DNA of 64,000 nucleotides from the NCBI GenBank assembly GCA_963795775.1, contig CAWCJL010000005.1, forward strand, positions 434,001 to 498,000, in the 5' to 3' direction. Under the pieces are notes generated by a model. The model had not been told where the DNA came from and did no database searches. It saw only the letters and a program-made list of their open reading frames with translations. Both the position numbers and the translations under genes were made by a program. Shown one piece after another: positions 25,754 through 34,055 of the stretch; the stretch's first letter is position 1; every line of letters begins with the position of its first letter. The DNA is from CAWCJL01 sp963795775. GTDB taxonomy: Bacteria > Acidobacteriota > Terriglobia > Terriglobales > Acidobacteriaceae.

Positions 25754-25933
25754 CTACTTGTCGTGGATCGCCTGGCGAACGTGGTCCACCGCTTCGCCTT
25801 TCAGCTCCAGATGGTGCACCTGATGGGCATGCTGCTCGATTTGCGGCACCATCTCCTCAACGGAGTTGCCTTCGAGCCGCCAGTCGCATTCCTTGTAGCC
25901 CACGTCCGCGCAGCGGAACTCTTTGCTCGCCAT
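25754..25933 (-). CDS. DUF1059 family small protein
   Basis: A 59-residue protein starting MASKEFRCADVGYKECDWR and ending in a helical segment (VPQIEQHAHQVHHLE). The two Cys residues in the first 16 and the layout match the DUF1059 family of small predicted metal- or stress-related proteins. The start at 25933 is fixed by an excellent Shine-Dalgarno (GAGGAGGA). Longer in-frame sequence upstream is not coding-like. Confidence 0.85.
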   Translation of the reverse strand: MASKEFRCADVGYKECDWRLEGNSVEEMVPQIEQHAHQVHHLELKGEAVDHVRQAIHDK

Positions 25934-26030
25934 CTCTTTCCTCCTCGCAAATGACCGCACGATAACTAAGATGAGCGGGGCGATGCGCCGGTCATGCCGC
26001 GGACAGCGAATCGCTTTGAAAAGGATGAAA

Positions 26031-26438
26031 TTAGCGGCGTGCGAGCTGTTGCTGGACCTCACGGATCAACGCTGTCGGGCCTTCCAGATTGTCGATCAGG
26101 CCATCGAAGCGGTCCGCATCGGCGCGGCTGATATTCCCGCTCGTGATCGCCAGGAAGCGCACACCTGGACAGTGCTCCTGTAAATTTCGCAGCAAAGCGA
26201 ATCGTTCCTCTCGCGAAAGGGTGTGGCAGGCGATGCAAAGGCTTGCGTTCGCGAAGGCCTCGGACGTGAACTCGTCCGGCGACCGGGAAATGACCATCCA
26301 GCCGGCGGAGCGTAGAACCTGTTCGCGATAGGAAAGCAGGGCGGCGTCGTTGCCCACCAGGAGGATATGGCCCCGTGCTCCGGGTGAGTGCAGCGAATCT
26401 GGTTTGGCCGCGTTCGCAGCCGATGAAGAGGCGCCCAT
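26031..26438 (-). CDS. Degenerate receiver-like (CheY-fold) single-domain protein
   Basis: A 135-residue protein whose body follows the receiver pattern: HILLVGNDAALLSYREQVLRSAGW, then an alpha/beta alternation with FLAITSGN near the Thr/Ser position. The phosphorylatable Asp at the end of strand 3 is absent (the segment reads SLCIACHTLS), one of the two N-terminal acidic residues is Asn, and the conserved Lys is not evident. It probably cannot be phosphorylated and may act as a protein-interaction module. No kinase or output domain gene is next to it. An AAAGGG lies before the ATG. Confidence 0.65.
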   Translation of the reverse strand: MGASSSAANAAKPDSLHSPGARGHILLVGNDAALLSYREQVLRSAGWMVISRSPDEFTSEAFANASLCIACHTLSREERFALLRNLQEHCPGVRFLAITSGNISRADADRFDGLIDNLEGPTALIREVQQQLARR

Positions 26439-26565
26439 TGGTGGCCCTTTCGGAGAAGTGCAAGTGTGCCGAATGCAAGCGGAACTCGGAAGAGGGTAAG
26501 CGCAGTGGGCCGCGCAAGTCTGTCATGTAGGCGACAATGCGTGTGCGAAATCGATGAAAGTCGGA

Positions 26566-28002
26566 TTAATGTTCACTGATGAGGATCCGCAGGTCGCGCA
26601 AGTTATTTCCCGTCGGGCCCGTAACCACCAGGTCACCGAGCGCGGCGAATAGCGGATACGCGTCGAAGGCGCTCAAAGCTGCTTCCGGCTCCAAACGGAG
26701 GGCGACCGCGCGAGCCGCGGTGGTGTCATCTGCCAGGGCGCCCGCCGCCGGGCTGCTGCCGTCTACGCCATCACTGCCGGCGGAAAGCACCACGTGCCGC
26801 GGGCCGGGGAGTCGCCCAGACGGGGCCTCCGCCGCGTGCCGCTGTAACTCTAGCGCACACCAAAGCGCGAACTGCTGATTCCGACCGCCCCGCCCGGAGT
26901 GCTGCCCAAGACGCACTGTCACTTCGCCGCCAGAGATCAGGCAGACGCGCTCGTATTGCTGCTCGAGCGCGAAGAGCCGCTCGAGCAGGTAACGTGCGGC
27001 CGCGCTGGCCTCCCATTCGTCGCATACGGTGTCCACCACAACGTGGTATCCCAAACCTTGCGCCTCTTCACCAGCGGCGCGGAGCAGGTCTTCATTGGAC
27101 AGCAGCGTGAGCACCGGCGAAGCCGAGCGGTCCGCAGAAGCCGTCTCTCTGCTCGCATGTTGTACTTGCTGCAGCCCGGAATCGCCGCATCGTTCCTCCG
27201 AAAACAAACGCTGCACCGGTTCCGGAAAGCGAGCCAGCAGATCGTAGCGCGCCAGTATCTCCCGGCAGTCCTCGATGCTTGCGCGATGGGGAATCGTCGG
27301 CCCGGAGGCGAGCGCATCGAGATGCATCAGCGGCACATCTGCGACCTGCAGCGTGACGAAGTGGCCGGCTGGCGCCGCGGCTCCGAGGCGGCCTCCTTTG
27401 ACCGCCGAGAAATGCTTGCGGACGACGTTGATCTCGGCAATGGGCGCGCCGCAGCCGACCAGCGCGCGGTGAAAGGCGACCGTGTCCTCCAGCGAAATCT
27501 CCGGGTTCGCAGGCAATTCGAACAGAGAGCTTCCGCCGCCGCTGATCAGGAAAAAGACAAACGTCTGGTCGCGCGGGTCTCGCTGATTCGCGCAGCGCAG
27601 CAGCCGGAGTGCTGCCCGGGCAGCACGAAAGGAGCTCCGGTTTGGAAACGGATGGCCGCCGGCGTAGTACACCAGCCGCGGATCGGGGCGGTTGGACGGA
27701 ATCTCCGGGCTCGCACAGACGCCGCCAACGCGCAGGTGCGCAGGCAAATACTGGCAGAGCGCAGTCACCATGGGCACGGCAGCCTTGCCCAGCGCGATTA
27801 TCAGCACATGCCGGTACGCACCCAGATCAACGACCACCGGCGCTGCCGCCGCGGAAGGCTGGATGCGCAGCACCGAGCCTTCCCACGCGAGGGCTTGTGC
27901 AAAGACCCCCGCGATCGAAGCCGTGCTCAAAGCGTGCTTGAAGATGCTCCGAACGTCTGTGTGCAGGCGCGCGTATTGCCGGGTTTCCGCTTCGTTTTGC
28001 AT
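26566..28002 (-). CDS. Glycerate 2-kinase (DUF4147/MOFRL family)
   Basis: A 478-residue enzyme predicted to phosphorylate D-glycerate to 2-phosphoglycerate. The N-terminal DUF4147 domain has LIIALGKAAVPM, YYAGGHPFPN, FLISGGGSSLFELP and NVVRKHFSAVKGG. The C-terminal MOFRL domain has CLISGGEVTVRLG, GGRNQQFAL and SAGSDGVDG, ending in DLVVTGPTGNNLRDL. The length is slightly above the family norm because of a Ser/Gln-rich insertion in the middle. It lies 11 bp downstream of an alpha/beta hydrolase gene and is probably co-transcribed with it. Confidence 0.93.
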   Translation of the reverse strand: MQNEAETRQYARLHTDVRSIFKHALSTASIAGVFAQALAWEGSVLRIQPSAAAAPVVVDLGAYRHVLIIALGKAAVPMVTALCQYLPAHLRVGGVCASPEIPSNRPDPRLVYYAGGHPFPNRSSFRAARAALRLLRCANQRDPRDQTFVFFLISGGGSSLFELPANPEISLEDTVAFHRALVGCGAPIAEINVVRKHFSAVKGGRLGAAAPAGHFVTLQVADVPLMHLDALASGPTIPHRASIEDCREILARYDLLARFPEPVQRLFSEERCGDSGLQQVQHASRETASADRSASPVLTLLSNEDLLRAAGEEAQGLGYHVVVDTVCDEWEASAAARYLLERLFALEQQYERVCLISGGEVTVRLGQHSGRGGRNQQFALWCALELQRHAAEAPSGRLPGPRHVVLSAGSDGVDGSSPAAGALADDTTAARAVALRLEPEAALSAFDAYPLFAALGDLVVTGPTGNNLRDLRILISEH

Positions 28003-28013
28003 GGCGGCACGGC

Positions 28014-28724
28014 TCAGGTGGTGGGCAGTTGGTCCGACTGCCGGGGCAGAAAATGCTCCGCAATCCAGCCGCGCAGCGCGGTCTGCATCTCGTCGAGCTT
28101 GCCGGCGAAAAAATGGTCGGCGTCAGAGACCCACACCATTGTTGCGGGTGGAGGCGCAGTCGCCACGATGGCCTCCACCTCCGCCTGCGGGCCGAACGGG
28201 TCTTCAGCGCCGCTGACAAACAGCTTGGGCACCGTGCAGCCGGAAAGAAAGTTGTAGGTGTAGTCCCGCCCTTCCGCGCGTACCGGCAGCCCCAGTGCGA
28301 CCAGTCCCTTTACGCGTTGGTCGCCGCAGCAGGCGCGCATGCCCACATTGGCGCCGAAAGAGAATCCGGCGAAGAGCAGGGGCAGGCGGAATTCGCGATC
28401 GAGCCAGTCGAGTGCCGTGGTCACATCCTGCACCTCGCCGCGGCCGTTGTCGTGGGCGCCTTCGCTGCGGCCAGTTCCCCGAAAGTTGAAGCGCAGCACC
28501 GGCAGCCCAAAGCTCTGAAAGGCTTTCATCGCGTGATACACAACCTTGTTGTGCATAGTTCCGCCCCCCATCGGGTGCGGATGACACACAAGCACGGCGT
28601 ATTCCGCGTCGTAGCGGCCTGCATTCAAGAGCGCTTCCAGCCGCCCTGCCGGCCCGGCGATATCGAATGACCGAAGGCGAGCATGGCCCGCGGACACGGT
28701 GTGCGGTGAGGTCAAGTCGGGCAT
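28014..28724 (-). CDS. Alpha/beta hydrolase (dienelactone-hydrolase-like)
   Basis: A 236-residue cytoplasmic hydrolase. Features are VLVCHPHPMGGGTMHNKV after the first strand pair, RFNFRGTGRSEG, the nucleophile elbow GFSFGAN with Ser, the acid residue likely in SGAEDPFGP, and the catalytic His in SDADHFFAGK. This is the COG2945-type family. GGAGAGA precedes the ATG at 28724. It precedes the glycerate kinase gene by 11 bp. The substrate is not predictable. Confidence 0.88.
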   Translation of the reverse strand: MPDLTSPHTVSAGHARLRSFDIAGPAGRLEALLNAGRYDAEYAVLVCHPHPMGGGTMHNKVVYHAMKAFQSFGLPVLRFNFRGTGRSEGAHDNGRGEVQDVTTALDWLDREFRLPLLFAGFSFGANVGMRACCGDQRVKGLVALGLPVRAEGRDYTYNFLSGCTVPKLFVSGAEDPFGPQAEVEAIVATAPPPATMVWVSDADHFFAGKLDEMQTALRGWIAEHFLPRQSDQLPTT

Positions 28725-28773
28725 AGTCTCTCCGGAACCAATCTTAGGATGCGGCCGGGTTATCCTGAGGGCG

Positions 28774-29802
28774 ATGCCTCTGCCCCTGGATCCCGTCCAA
28801 CTCACACGGCAACTGATCGACATCGAATCCATCAGCTACGGCGAGGGGCATGTGGGTGCCTTTCTGCATCGTTATCTCGAAGAGTGCGGATTCGCGGTCG
28901 AGCGCATGCCGGTGGGCAAGGCGGGCGAGGGCAAGGCCACCACGTCGCGCTTCAATGTGTACGCCGGCATCGCGGGCGAGCAGCCGGATGTGGTTCTATC
29001 TACCCACATGGACACCGTGCCACCCTTCATTCCAAGCAGTGAGGATGACGAGTGGATCTATGGCCGCGGGGCGTGCGATGCCAAGGGCATTATCGCCGCG
29101 CAGATTGCCGCGGCCTTGCGTTTGCGTGAAGGCGGCGTGAAGGCGGGGCTGCTCTTTCTGGTCGGGGAAGAGCGCGACTCCGCCGGCGCCAAGGTGGCCA
29201 ACCTGCACCCGCGGGGCAGCCGGTTCCTTATCAACGGAGAGCCGACCGACAATCGCCTCGCGCTTGCCTCGAAAGGCGCGCTCCGCGCCGTAGTGCGCAC
29301 CCACGGGCGCATGGCGCACTCCGCATACCCGGAGCTGGGCGAGAGCGCGGTCCATAAGCTCGTCAAGGCGCTTGATCGAGTGCTGCACGTTCCGCTACCA
29401 ACGCAGGAAGATATAGGCCCGAGCACGTTGAACATCGGAGTGATCGAGGGCGGTCGTGCACCGAACGTGATTGCCGACGTAGCGGAAGCGCAGATTCTGG
29501 TCCGACTCGTTGGTCCCTCGACCGAAACGCGGCGGGCGCTCGAAGAAGCGGTGCATGGTCTCGCCGAGGTAGAGTTCACGCTGGAGATTCCGTTTGTGCG
29601 CATGCGGCGCATCGACGGGCTTGAAACCATGGTGGCCGCATTTACCACCGACGTGCCGGCGCTCACCAATTGGGGCGAACCGCTGCTGCTGGGCCCCGGG
29701 TCCATCCACGTCGCGCACACCCCGCATGAACGGTTGCGCAAACGCGAATTGCTGGACGCCATCGACCTCTACACGCAGGTGGCAGGACGCCTGCTGGCAT
29801 GA
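28774..29802 (+). CDS. M20-family metallopeptidase/deacylase (ArgE/DapE-like)
   Basis: A 342-residue zinc-dependent amidohydrolase. Metal ligands lie in VVLSTHMDTVPP, GRGACDAKG, VGEERDS and near the end in the His of GSIHVAHTP. The dimerisation domain with GRMAHSAYPELGESA lies at residues about 180-270. It removes an acyl or amino-acid group from a small substrate, and the exact one is unknown. Divergent from the hydrolase/kinase pair by about 50 bp. The following membrane-protein gene overlaps its stop by four bases. A link to the GNAT/racemase pair 14 kb away is conceivable but unproven. Confidence 0.9.
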   Translation: MPLPLDPVQLTRQLIDIESISYGEGHVGAFLHRYLEECGFAVERMPVGKAGEGKATTSRFNVYAGIAGEQPDVVLSTHMDTVPPFIPSSEDDEWIYGRGACDAKGIIAAQIAAALRLREGGVKAGLLFLVGEERDSAGAKVANLHPRGSRFLINGEPTDNRLALASKGALRAVVRTHGRMAHSAYPELGESAVHKLVKALDRVLHVPLPTQEDIGPSTLNIGVIEGGRAPNVIADVAEAQILVRLVGPSTETRRALEEAVHGLAEVEFTLEIPFVRMRRIDGLETMVAAFTTDVPALTNWGEPLLLGPGSIHVAHTPHERLRKRELLDAIDLYTQVAGRLLA

Positions 29803-30345
29803 GTGCTCATATCGCGGCGGCCCAGCAAAGCAGGCAGCGGACACTGCCGTCCTTCGGCTATCCGCGGCGCCTCGGCTATCTCGCGCTCAGCGCATTCACG
29901 GGATGGCTCGCCGGACAGATTGCCACGGTGCCCACGACCCTGCTAGTGGCTGTGCGCAACAGCGGGGGCAACCAGAAGCTCTTTGTGCAGCTCCTGTGCC
30001 TGGGTGCAGTGGCCTGGGGCGGCTGGACCTTTCTTCTGGGTTTCGCTGCCGGGGTGCTCGTTGGAATTCCCGTGTGCCCTTTCGCTCCGGCCCTGCCTGC
30101 TGGTGCGCTTGCGGATCCCGATTTACATCAGCTCGATCGCGATCGCAGTTGGCATCACGCTTTACAAATTGCACGATTTCCGGGATCCGACGGCCTCCTC
30201 GCGCTTTCTTCGTTTCTTCGAAGCGCTGCCCTACGGCATTTTCGCCGTCGTCTTTGCGGTCACCACGGCCTGGGTGTACGTCGCCATATCCAAGCGGCGG
30301 CTGGATAGGATCGACGCCGCGAAAGCCGCGCTCCTGCCTCACTAA
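29799..30345 (+). CDS. Small multi-pass membrane protein, apparent single-base frameshift
   Basis: The ATG overlaps the preceding stop (ATGA). The first frame gives helices LGYLALSAFTGWLAGQIA and AVAWGGWTFLLGFAAGVLVGIP, then turns to non-membrane-like sequence. From about 30073 the next frame gives IYISSIAIAVGITLY, then YGIFAVVFAVTTAWVYVAIS and a basic end. Removing one C from the CCC at 30069-30071 joins them into a 181-residue, four-helix protein. I do not recognise the family. The break could be an assembly error or a real mutation. Confidence 0.6.
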
Positions 30346-30394
30346 GCCGCCCAAGGGCAGCTACGCGCCGGAGCTCTCCCGCTACACTGAAGCT

Positions 30395-32560
30395 ATGGAA
30401 AACCAAGCCAGCAACGCGCTCAGCCGGGCGCGCTCTTCCTACCTGCGTTCCGCCATGCACCAGCCCATCCAGTGGAACGAGTGGGGGCCCGAGGCCTTTG
30501 CGCGCGCCGAGCGGGAGAACAAGCCGGTGCTGCTGGACATCGGCGCCGTATGGTGCCACTGGTGCCATGTCATGGACCGCGAGAGTTATGAGGATGCATC
30601 GCTCGCACCCCTGATCAACGAGCGCTTTATCCCGGTAAAGGTAGACCGCGATGAGCGGCCGGACGTGGACAGCCGGTATCAAGCCGCTGTGCAGGCTATC
30701 AGCGGCCAGGGCGGATGGCCGCTTACCGCGATCCTGACGCCGGACGGACGTCCCTTCTTCGGCGGCACATATTTCCCGCGCCATGACCGCTACGGCCGCC
30801 CCGGCATCGAGCGCGTGCTGCTCACCATGGCCGATGCATGGAGCTCGAAGCGCGAGGAAGTGCTCGAGTCAGCCGGGAGCATCCTCGCGGCGATCGAGCA
30901 CGGGGAGGCCTTCGCCGGCCGCAGTGGGAACCTGAACGCCTCAATGATTGACAAGCTCGTGGAATCGGCAGTGCAGCAGTTCGATCCGCGAAACGGCGGT
31001 TTCGGCGCGCAACCGAAGTTCCCGCATCCCGCGATGCTCGATCTGCTTCTGGATACAGCGGTGCGCAGCGACAACTCTGCCGAGCGCGATATTGCCGTGG
31101 TCACTCTTGACCACATGGCGCGGGGCGGTATCTACGACCATCTTGGTGGCGGATTTCACCGCTATTCCGTGGACGAGCGCTGGGTCGTTCCGCATTTCGA
31201 GAAGATGCTCTATGACAATGCGGGACTGCTCAAGAACTATGTCCATGCATTCCAGAGTTATCCCGGCGGGGAGCATGCCGCGGAGTTCGCGCGTGTGGCC
31301 CGCGAGACTATCGGCTGGATGGATGAGTGGCTTTCCGATCGCGAGCGCGGCGGCTTCTACGCATCGCAGGACGCCGACATGACCCTGGACGACGATGGCG
31401 ACTACTTCACCTGGACACAGGCGGAAGCTGCTGCGGTGCTTTCGCCGGAAGAAATGCAAATAGCGGCGGCGTACTACGATATCGGCGACCTGGGAGACAT
31501 GCACCACAACCCGGCAAAGAACGTGCTGTATGTGCAGCGAAGTGCCGAGGAAGTGGCTGCGCGCCTGGGGTACAGTACTCACGAGTTCAGCGAACTGCTG
31601 GCTTCGGCAAGGCGCAAGATGTACACGGCGCGCACTGACCGGCCCACTCCGTTTGTGGACAAGACGGTGTACACGAGTTGGAATGCGATGGCGGTCTCGG
31701 CCTATTTGGAAGCCGGCTCGGTGCTGCGCCTTCCGGAAGCTACACGTTTCGCGCTGAAGACGCTGGACCGCATTCTCGATGAGGCATGGTCTCCGGAAAA
31801 GGGTCTGCAGCACGTGGTCGCCTACGGCGAAGGAGAGGCGCCGACCGGGGCGCAGCGGCGCGTTCCCGGCATGCTCGACGATTACGCGATGCTGCTCCAT
31901 GCCTGCCTGGACGGGTGGGAGCGCACGCTGTCGCGACACTACTTCGAGGCTGCCGAAAAGATGGCTGCGCAGATGATTGAGAAGTTCTATGACCGCACCG
32001 GCGGAGGTTTCTTCGATGCTCCGGCGGATCACGAAGAAGGAGCGCTTGGTGCACTCTCTGCGAGGCGCAAGCCGTTGCAGGATACGCCCACACCTGCGGG
32101 GAATCCCACGGCAGCATGGGCGCTCCTGCGTCTCCATGCACTCGATGGGCGTGACGAGTATCGCGAGATTGCGGAAGACACGCTCGAGACCTTCGCGGGT
32201 ATTGCGGAGCACTTCGGGCTCTATGCCGGCGCCTATGGGCTGGCCCTGCGCACCTTCCTCGCGCCTCCTGTCGAGGTGGTGATTGCCGGCGACGATGCAC
32301 GCGCGGAAGAGATGGCGGCCGCGGCGTTGACGGGTTATCTCGTCAGCAAGCGAGTGCTGCAGGCTAGGCACGACCAACTACGCACAGGGGTGCTTCCGCC
32401 AGTGCTGGCGGAAACGCTTCCGCAACTGCCGCAGTTGCAGAAGTCCGAATCCTTCGCGGTGGTGTGCCGCGGGACCCAGTGCCTCCCCCCGGTGGACGGT
32501 GCGGAGGCCCTGCTGACGGCGATGCAGGACGAGGCCCGCTCTACATCCCCTCGCCCGTAA
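30395..32560 (+). CDS. YyaL-like thioredoxin-domain protein (DUF255)
   Basis: A 721-residue protein. The N-terminal 170 residues are the DUF255 thioredoxin-like domain, with HQPIQWNEWGPEAF, the redox motif WCHWCH and VKVDRDERPDVDSRY. The rest is an alpha/alpha-barrel glycosidase-like domain with YDHLGGGFHRYSVDERW, HFEKMLYDNA and YASQDAD. This layout matches YyaL/spermatogenesis-associated protein 20. The function is not established; a role in redox or sugar-modified substrates is often guessed. Its last 20 bases overlap the convergent mscS gene. Confidence 0.92.
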   Translation: MENQASNALSRARSSYLRSAMHQPIQWNEWGPEAFARAERENKPVLLDIGAVWCHWCHVMDRESYEDASLAPLINERFIPVKVDRDERPDVDSRYQAAVQAISGQGGWPLTAILTPDGRPFFGGTYFPRHDRYGRPGIERVLLTMADAWSSKREEVLESAGSILAAIEHGEAFAGRSGNLNASMIDKLVESAVQQFDPRNGGFGAQPKFPHPAMLDLLLDTAVRSDNSAERDIAVVTLDHMARGGIYDHLGGGFHRYSVDERWVVPHFEKMLYDNAGLLKNYVHAFQSYPGGEHAAEFARVARETIGWMDEWLSDRERGGFYASQDADMTLDDDGDYFTWTQAEAAAVLSPEEMQIAAAYYDIGDLGDMHHNPAKNVLYVQRSAEEVAARLGYSTHEFSELLASARRKMYTARTDRPTPFVDKTVYTSWNAMAVSAYLEAGSVLRLPEATRFALKTLDRILDEAWSPEKGLQHVVAYGEGEAPTGAQRRVPGMLDDYAMLLHACLDGWERTLSRHYFEAAEKMAAQMIEKFYDRTGGGFFDAPADHEEGALGALSARRKPLQDTPTPAGNPTAAWALLRLHALDGRDEYREIAEDTLETFAGIAEHFGLYAGAYGLALRTFLAPPVEVVIAGDDARAEEMAAAALTGYLVSKRVLQARHDQLRTGVLPPVLAETLPQLPQLQKSESFAVVCRGTQCLPPVDGAEALLTAMQDEARSTSPRP

Positions 32561-33539
32561 ACGGGTTTACTTCGTTGGGCTTGTTGGTGGTCGGGTCGTG
32601 CTTGGGCGGTTCACTGGGCTTGTTCTGGGTTCCCGCCCCCAGCAGCCCTCCGCCTCCCGGGATCCGATACGGGCTGCCGGGCAGCATGCCATTCTCCTCC
32701 AGCGCTGTACGGATGCGCTTTTGCATGTCGCGGAGCGCGTCATACTGTGTGCGGGCGCGCGTCTTCACGACGATGGGGTAGATGACCTCCGACCCCTTGA
32801 TGGCGTCCACACCCAGCACCTGCGGGTCATCCAGGAACACATCTTTGTACTTGGGGTCGTTGCGCACCTCCATGGTGATTTTCTTGAGCAGTGCGATGAC
32901 CTTGTCGGGGTCCGCGGAAAAATCGACGGAGATGTTGAGCGTGGTCTGCGAGAAATCGCGGCTCTGGTTGGCCACATTGGTGATCTGGCTGTTGGGGATG
33001 ATGTAGATGGTGCCGTCAAAGCCGCGCAGCGTGGTCTTGCGCAGCGACATCGCCTCGACCACGCCGGTGAGCCCGGCGAGCGTGACCACGTCGCCAACGT
33101 TGTATTGATCCTCCACCAGGACGAGCATGCCGTTGATTACGTCCTTCACAATCGTCTGCGCGGCCAGGCCAATGGCCACACCAGCCACACCGGCCGAGGC
33201 GAGCAGCGGCGCCAGGTTGAAGTTGAAAACGTCGCGCAGGATCTGCAGCGCAACAACAAAGCTGACAATACCGATGCCCGTCGCGCGCAGCACGGACGCA
33301 AGCGTCTTTATCTGTGCAGCTCGGGCCAGGCCGCTGCTCTTGTGGCGTTCGGCCAGCGCGCGCATGCGGCCTGTCGCCAGGTTGACCAGCCAGATCAGCA
33401 ACCATGCAATGAGCACAACGCCAATGAGGCGCGGCAGGTCGTGGCTGATGAAGTCCTGTACATTGTCCAGCCAGCCTTCCCACAAGTCATGAAAGAAAAC
33501 AGAGGTGGACTGGTGCGCATTCGGAGGCGCGAGAAGCAT
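32541..33539 (-). CDS. Small-conductance mechanosensitive channel, MscS family
   Basis: A 332-residue channel with one or two N-terminal helices (LIGVVLIAWLLIWLVNL, GIGIVSFVVALQIL). The pore helix is ASAGVAGVAIGLAAQTIVKDVINGMLVLVEDQ, with the Ala/Gly packing typical of MscS. The beta domain follows (NVGDVVTLAGLTGVVEAMSLRKTTLR, then IPNSQI) and then an alpha/beta C-terminal domain. The last 35 residues are a hydrophilic Pro/Lys tail. It opens under membrane tension to release solutes. The stop lies inside the end of the YyaL-like gene on the other strand. Confidence 0.93.
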   Translation of the reverse strand: MLLAPPNAHQSTSVFFHDLWEGWLDNVQDFISHDLPRLIGVVLIAWLLIWLVNLATGRMRALAERHKSSGLARAAQIKTLASVLRATGIGIVSFVVALQILRDVFNFNLAPLLASAGVAGVAIGLAAQTIVKDVINGMLVLVEDQYNVGDVVTLAGLTGVVEAMSLRKTTLRGFDGTIYIIPNSQITNVANQSRDFSQTTLNISVDFSADPDKVIALLKKITMEVRNDPKYKDVFLDDPQVLGVDAIKGSEVIYPIVVKTRARTQYDALRDMQKRIRTALEENGMLPGSPYRIPGGGGLLGAGTQNKPSEPPKHDPTTNKPNEVNPFTGEGM

Positions 33540-33573
33540 GCAGACCTTTCTCGGAAGGATGTCGGGCGTTTCT

Positions 33574-33579
33574 TATAAT
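33574..33579 (+). promoter_or_regulatory. Consensus -10 box directly before a start codon
   Basis: A perfect TATAAT ends six bases before the ATG at 33586, so transcription would begin at or next to the start codon and the mRNA would be leaderless. No good -35 is visible. The whole gap to the divergent mscS start is 46 bp. Confidence 0.5.
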
Positions 33580-33585
33580 CAACGG

Positions 33586-33987
33586 ATGCGAAGCGAATGG
33601 GGCAAGTTGCGCCTGATGGGGAAGGCTGCGGCAGCCTTGCTGCTGCTGAGCGGGATGAGCATGTCCGGGGTGCGCTGCGCGCATGCGCAGATTCCGGACC
33701 AGATGCAGCAGGCGCCGCCTCCGCCGTTCGGCATGCCGGGACCGCAGCGGAACAATCCGGATAACGATCCGTTTGCGCGGCGGCAGCGGCAAAAGCAGGA
33801 GCAGGCGCGCAACACGCAGCGTCAGGAACAACTGGTGAAGGACACGTCCAAGTTGCTGGAGCTGGCCACAGAACTCAAGACCGAGGTGGACAAAACCAAC
33901 AAGGACACGCTCTCGGTGGATGTGATCAAGAAAGCGGAAGAGATCGAGAAGCTGGCGCACAGCGTGCGGGAGAAGATGCGGGAGTGA
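33586..33987 (+). CDS. Small secreted coiled-coil protein of unknown function
   Basis: A 133-residue protein with a signal peptide (GKAAAALLLLSGMSMSGVRCAHAQ). A Pro/Met-rich stretch (QMQQAPPPPFGMPGPQ) is followed by a charged helical C-terminus (RRQRQKQEQARNTQRQE, LATELKTEVDKTNKDTL, KAEEIEKLAHSVREKM) that should form a coiled coil. No enzymatic motif is visible. The ATG at 33586 lies right after a TATAAT box. A terminator follows the gene. Confidence 0.75.
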   Translation: MRSEWGKLRLMGKAAAALLLLSGMSMSGVRCAHAQIPDQMQQAPPPPFGMPGPQRNNPDNDPFARRQRQKQEQARNTQRQEQLVKDTSKLLELATELKTEVDKTNKDTLSVDVIKKAEEIEKLAHSVREKMRE

Positions 33988-34011
33988 GGCGCAGGCAAAT
34001 CCCGGAAACAG

Positions 34012-34043
34012 AAAGCGGACGCGCGGGGAGCGTCCGCTTTTCT
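34012..34043. terminator. Bidirectional intrinsic terminator
   Basis: A perfect 11-bp stem (AAAGCGGACGC at 34012-34022 with GCGTCCGCTTT at 34030-34040) and a 7-base loop. T-rich sequence follows on both strands, so it can stop both the upstream coiled-coil gene and the convergent hppA. Confidence 0.85.
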
Positions 34044-34055
34044 GCATGCTTCGAA

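Noticed and set aside
26031..26438. CIACH in the receiver-like protein looks like a haem c motif (CxxCH)
   Set aside because: There is no signal peptide and the motif falls on the third strand of a cytoplasmic receiver fold; haem c is attached only outside the cytoplasm.
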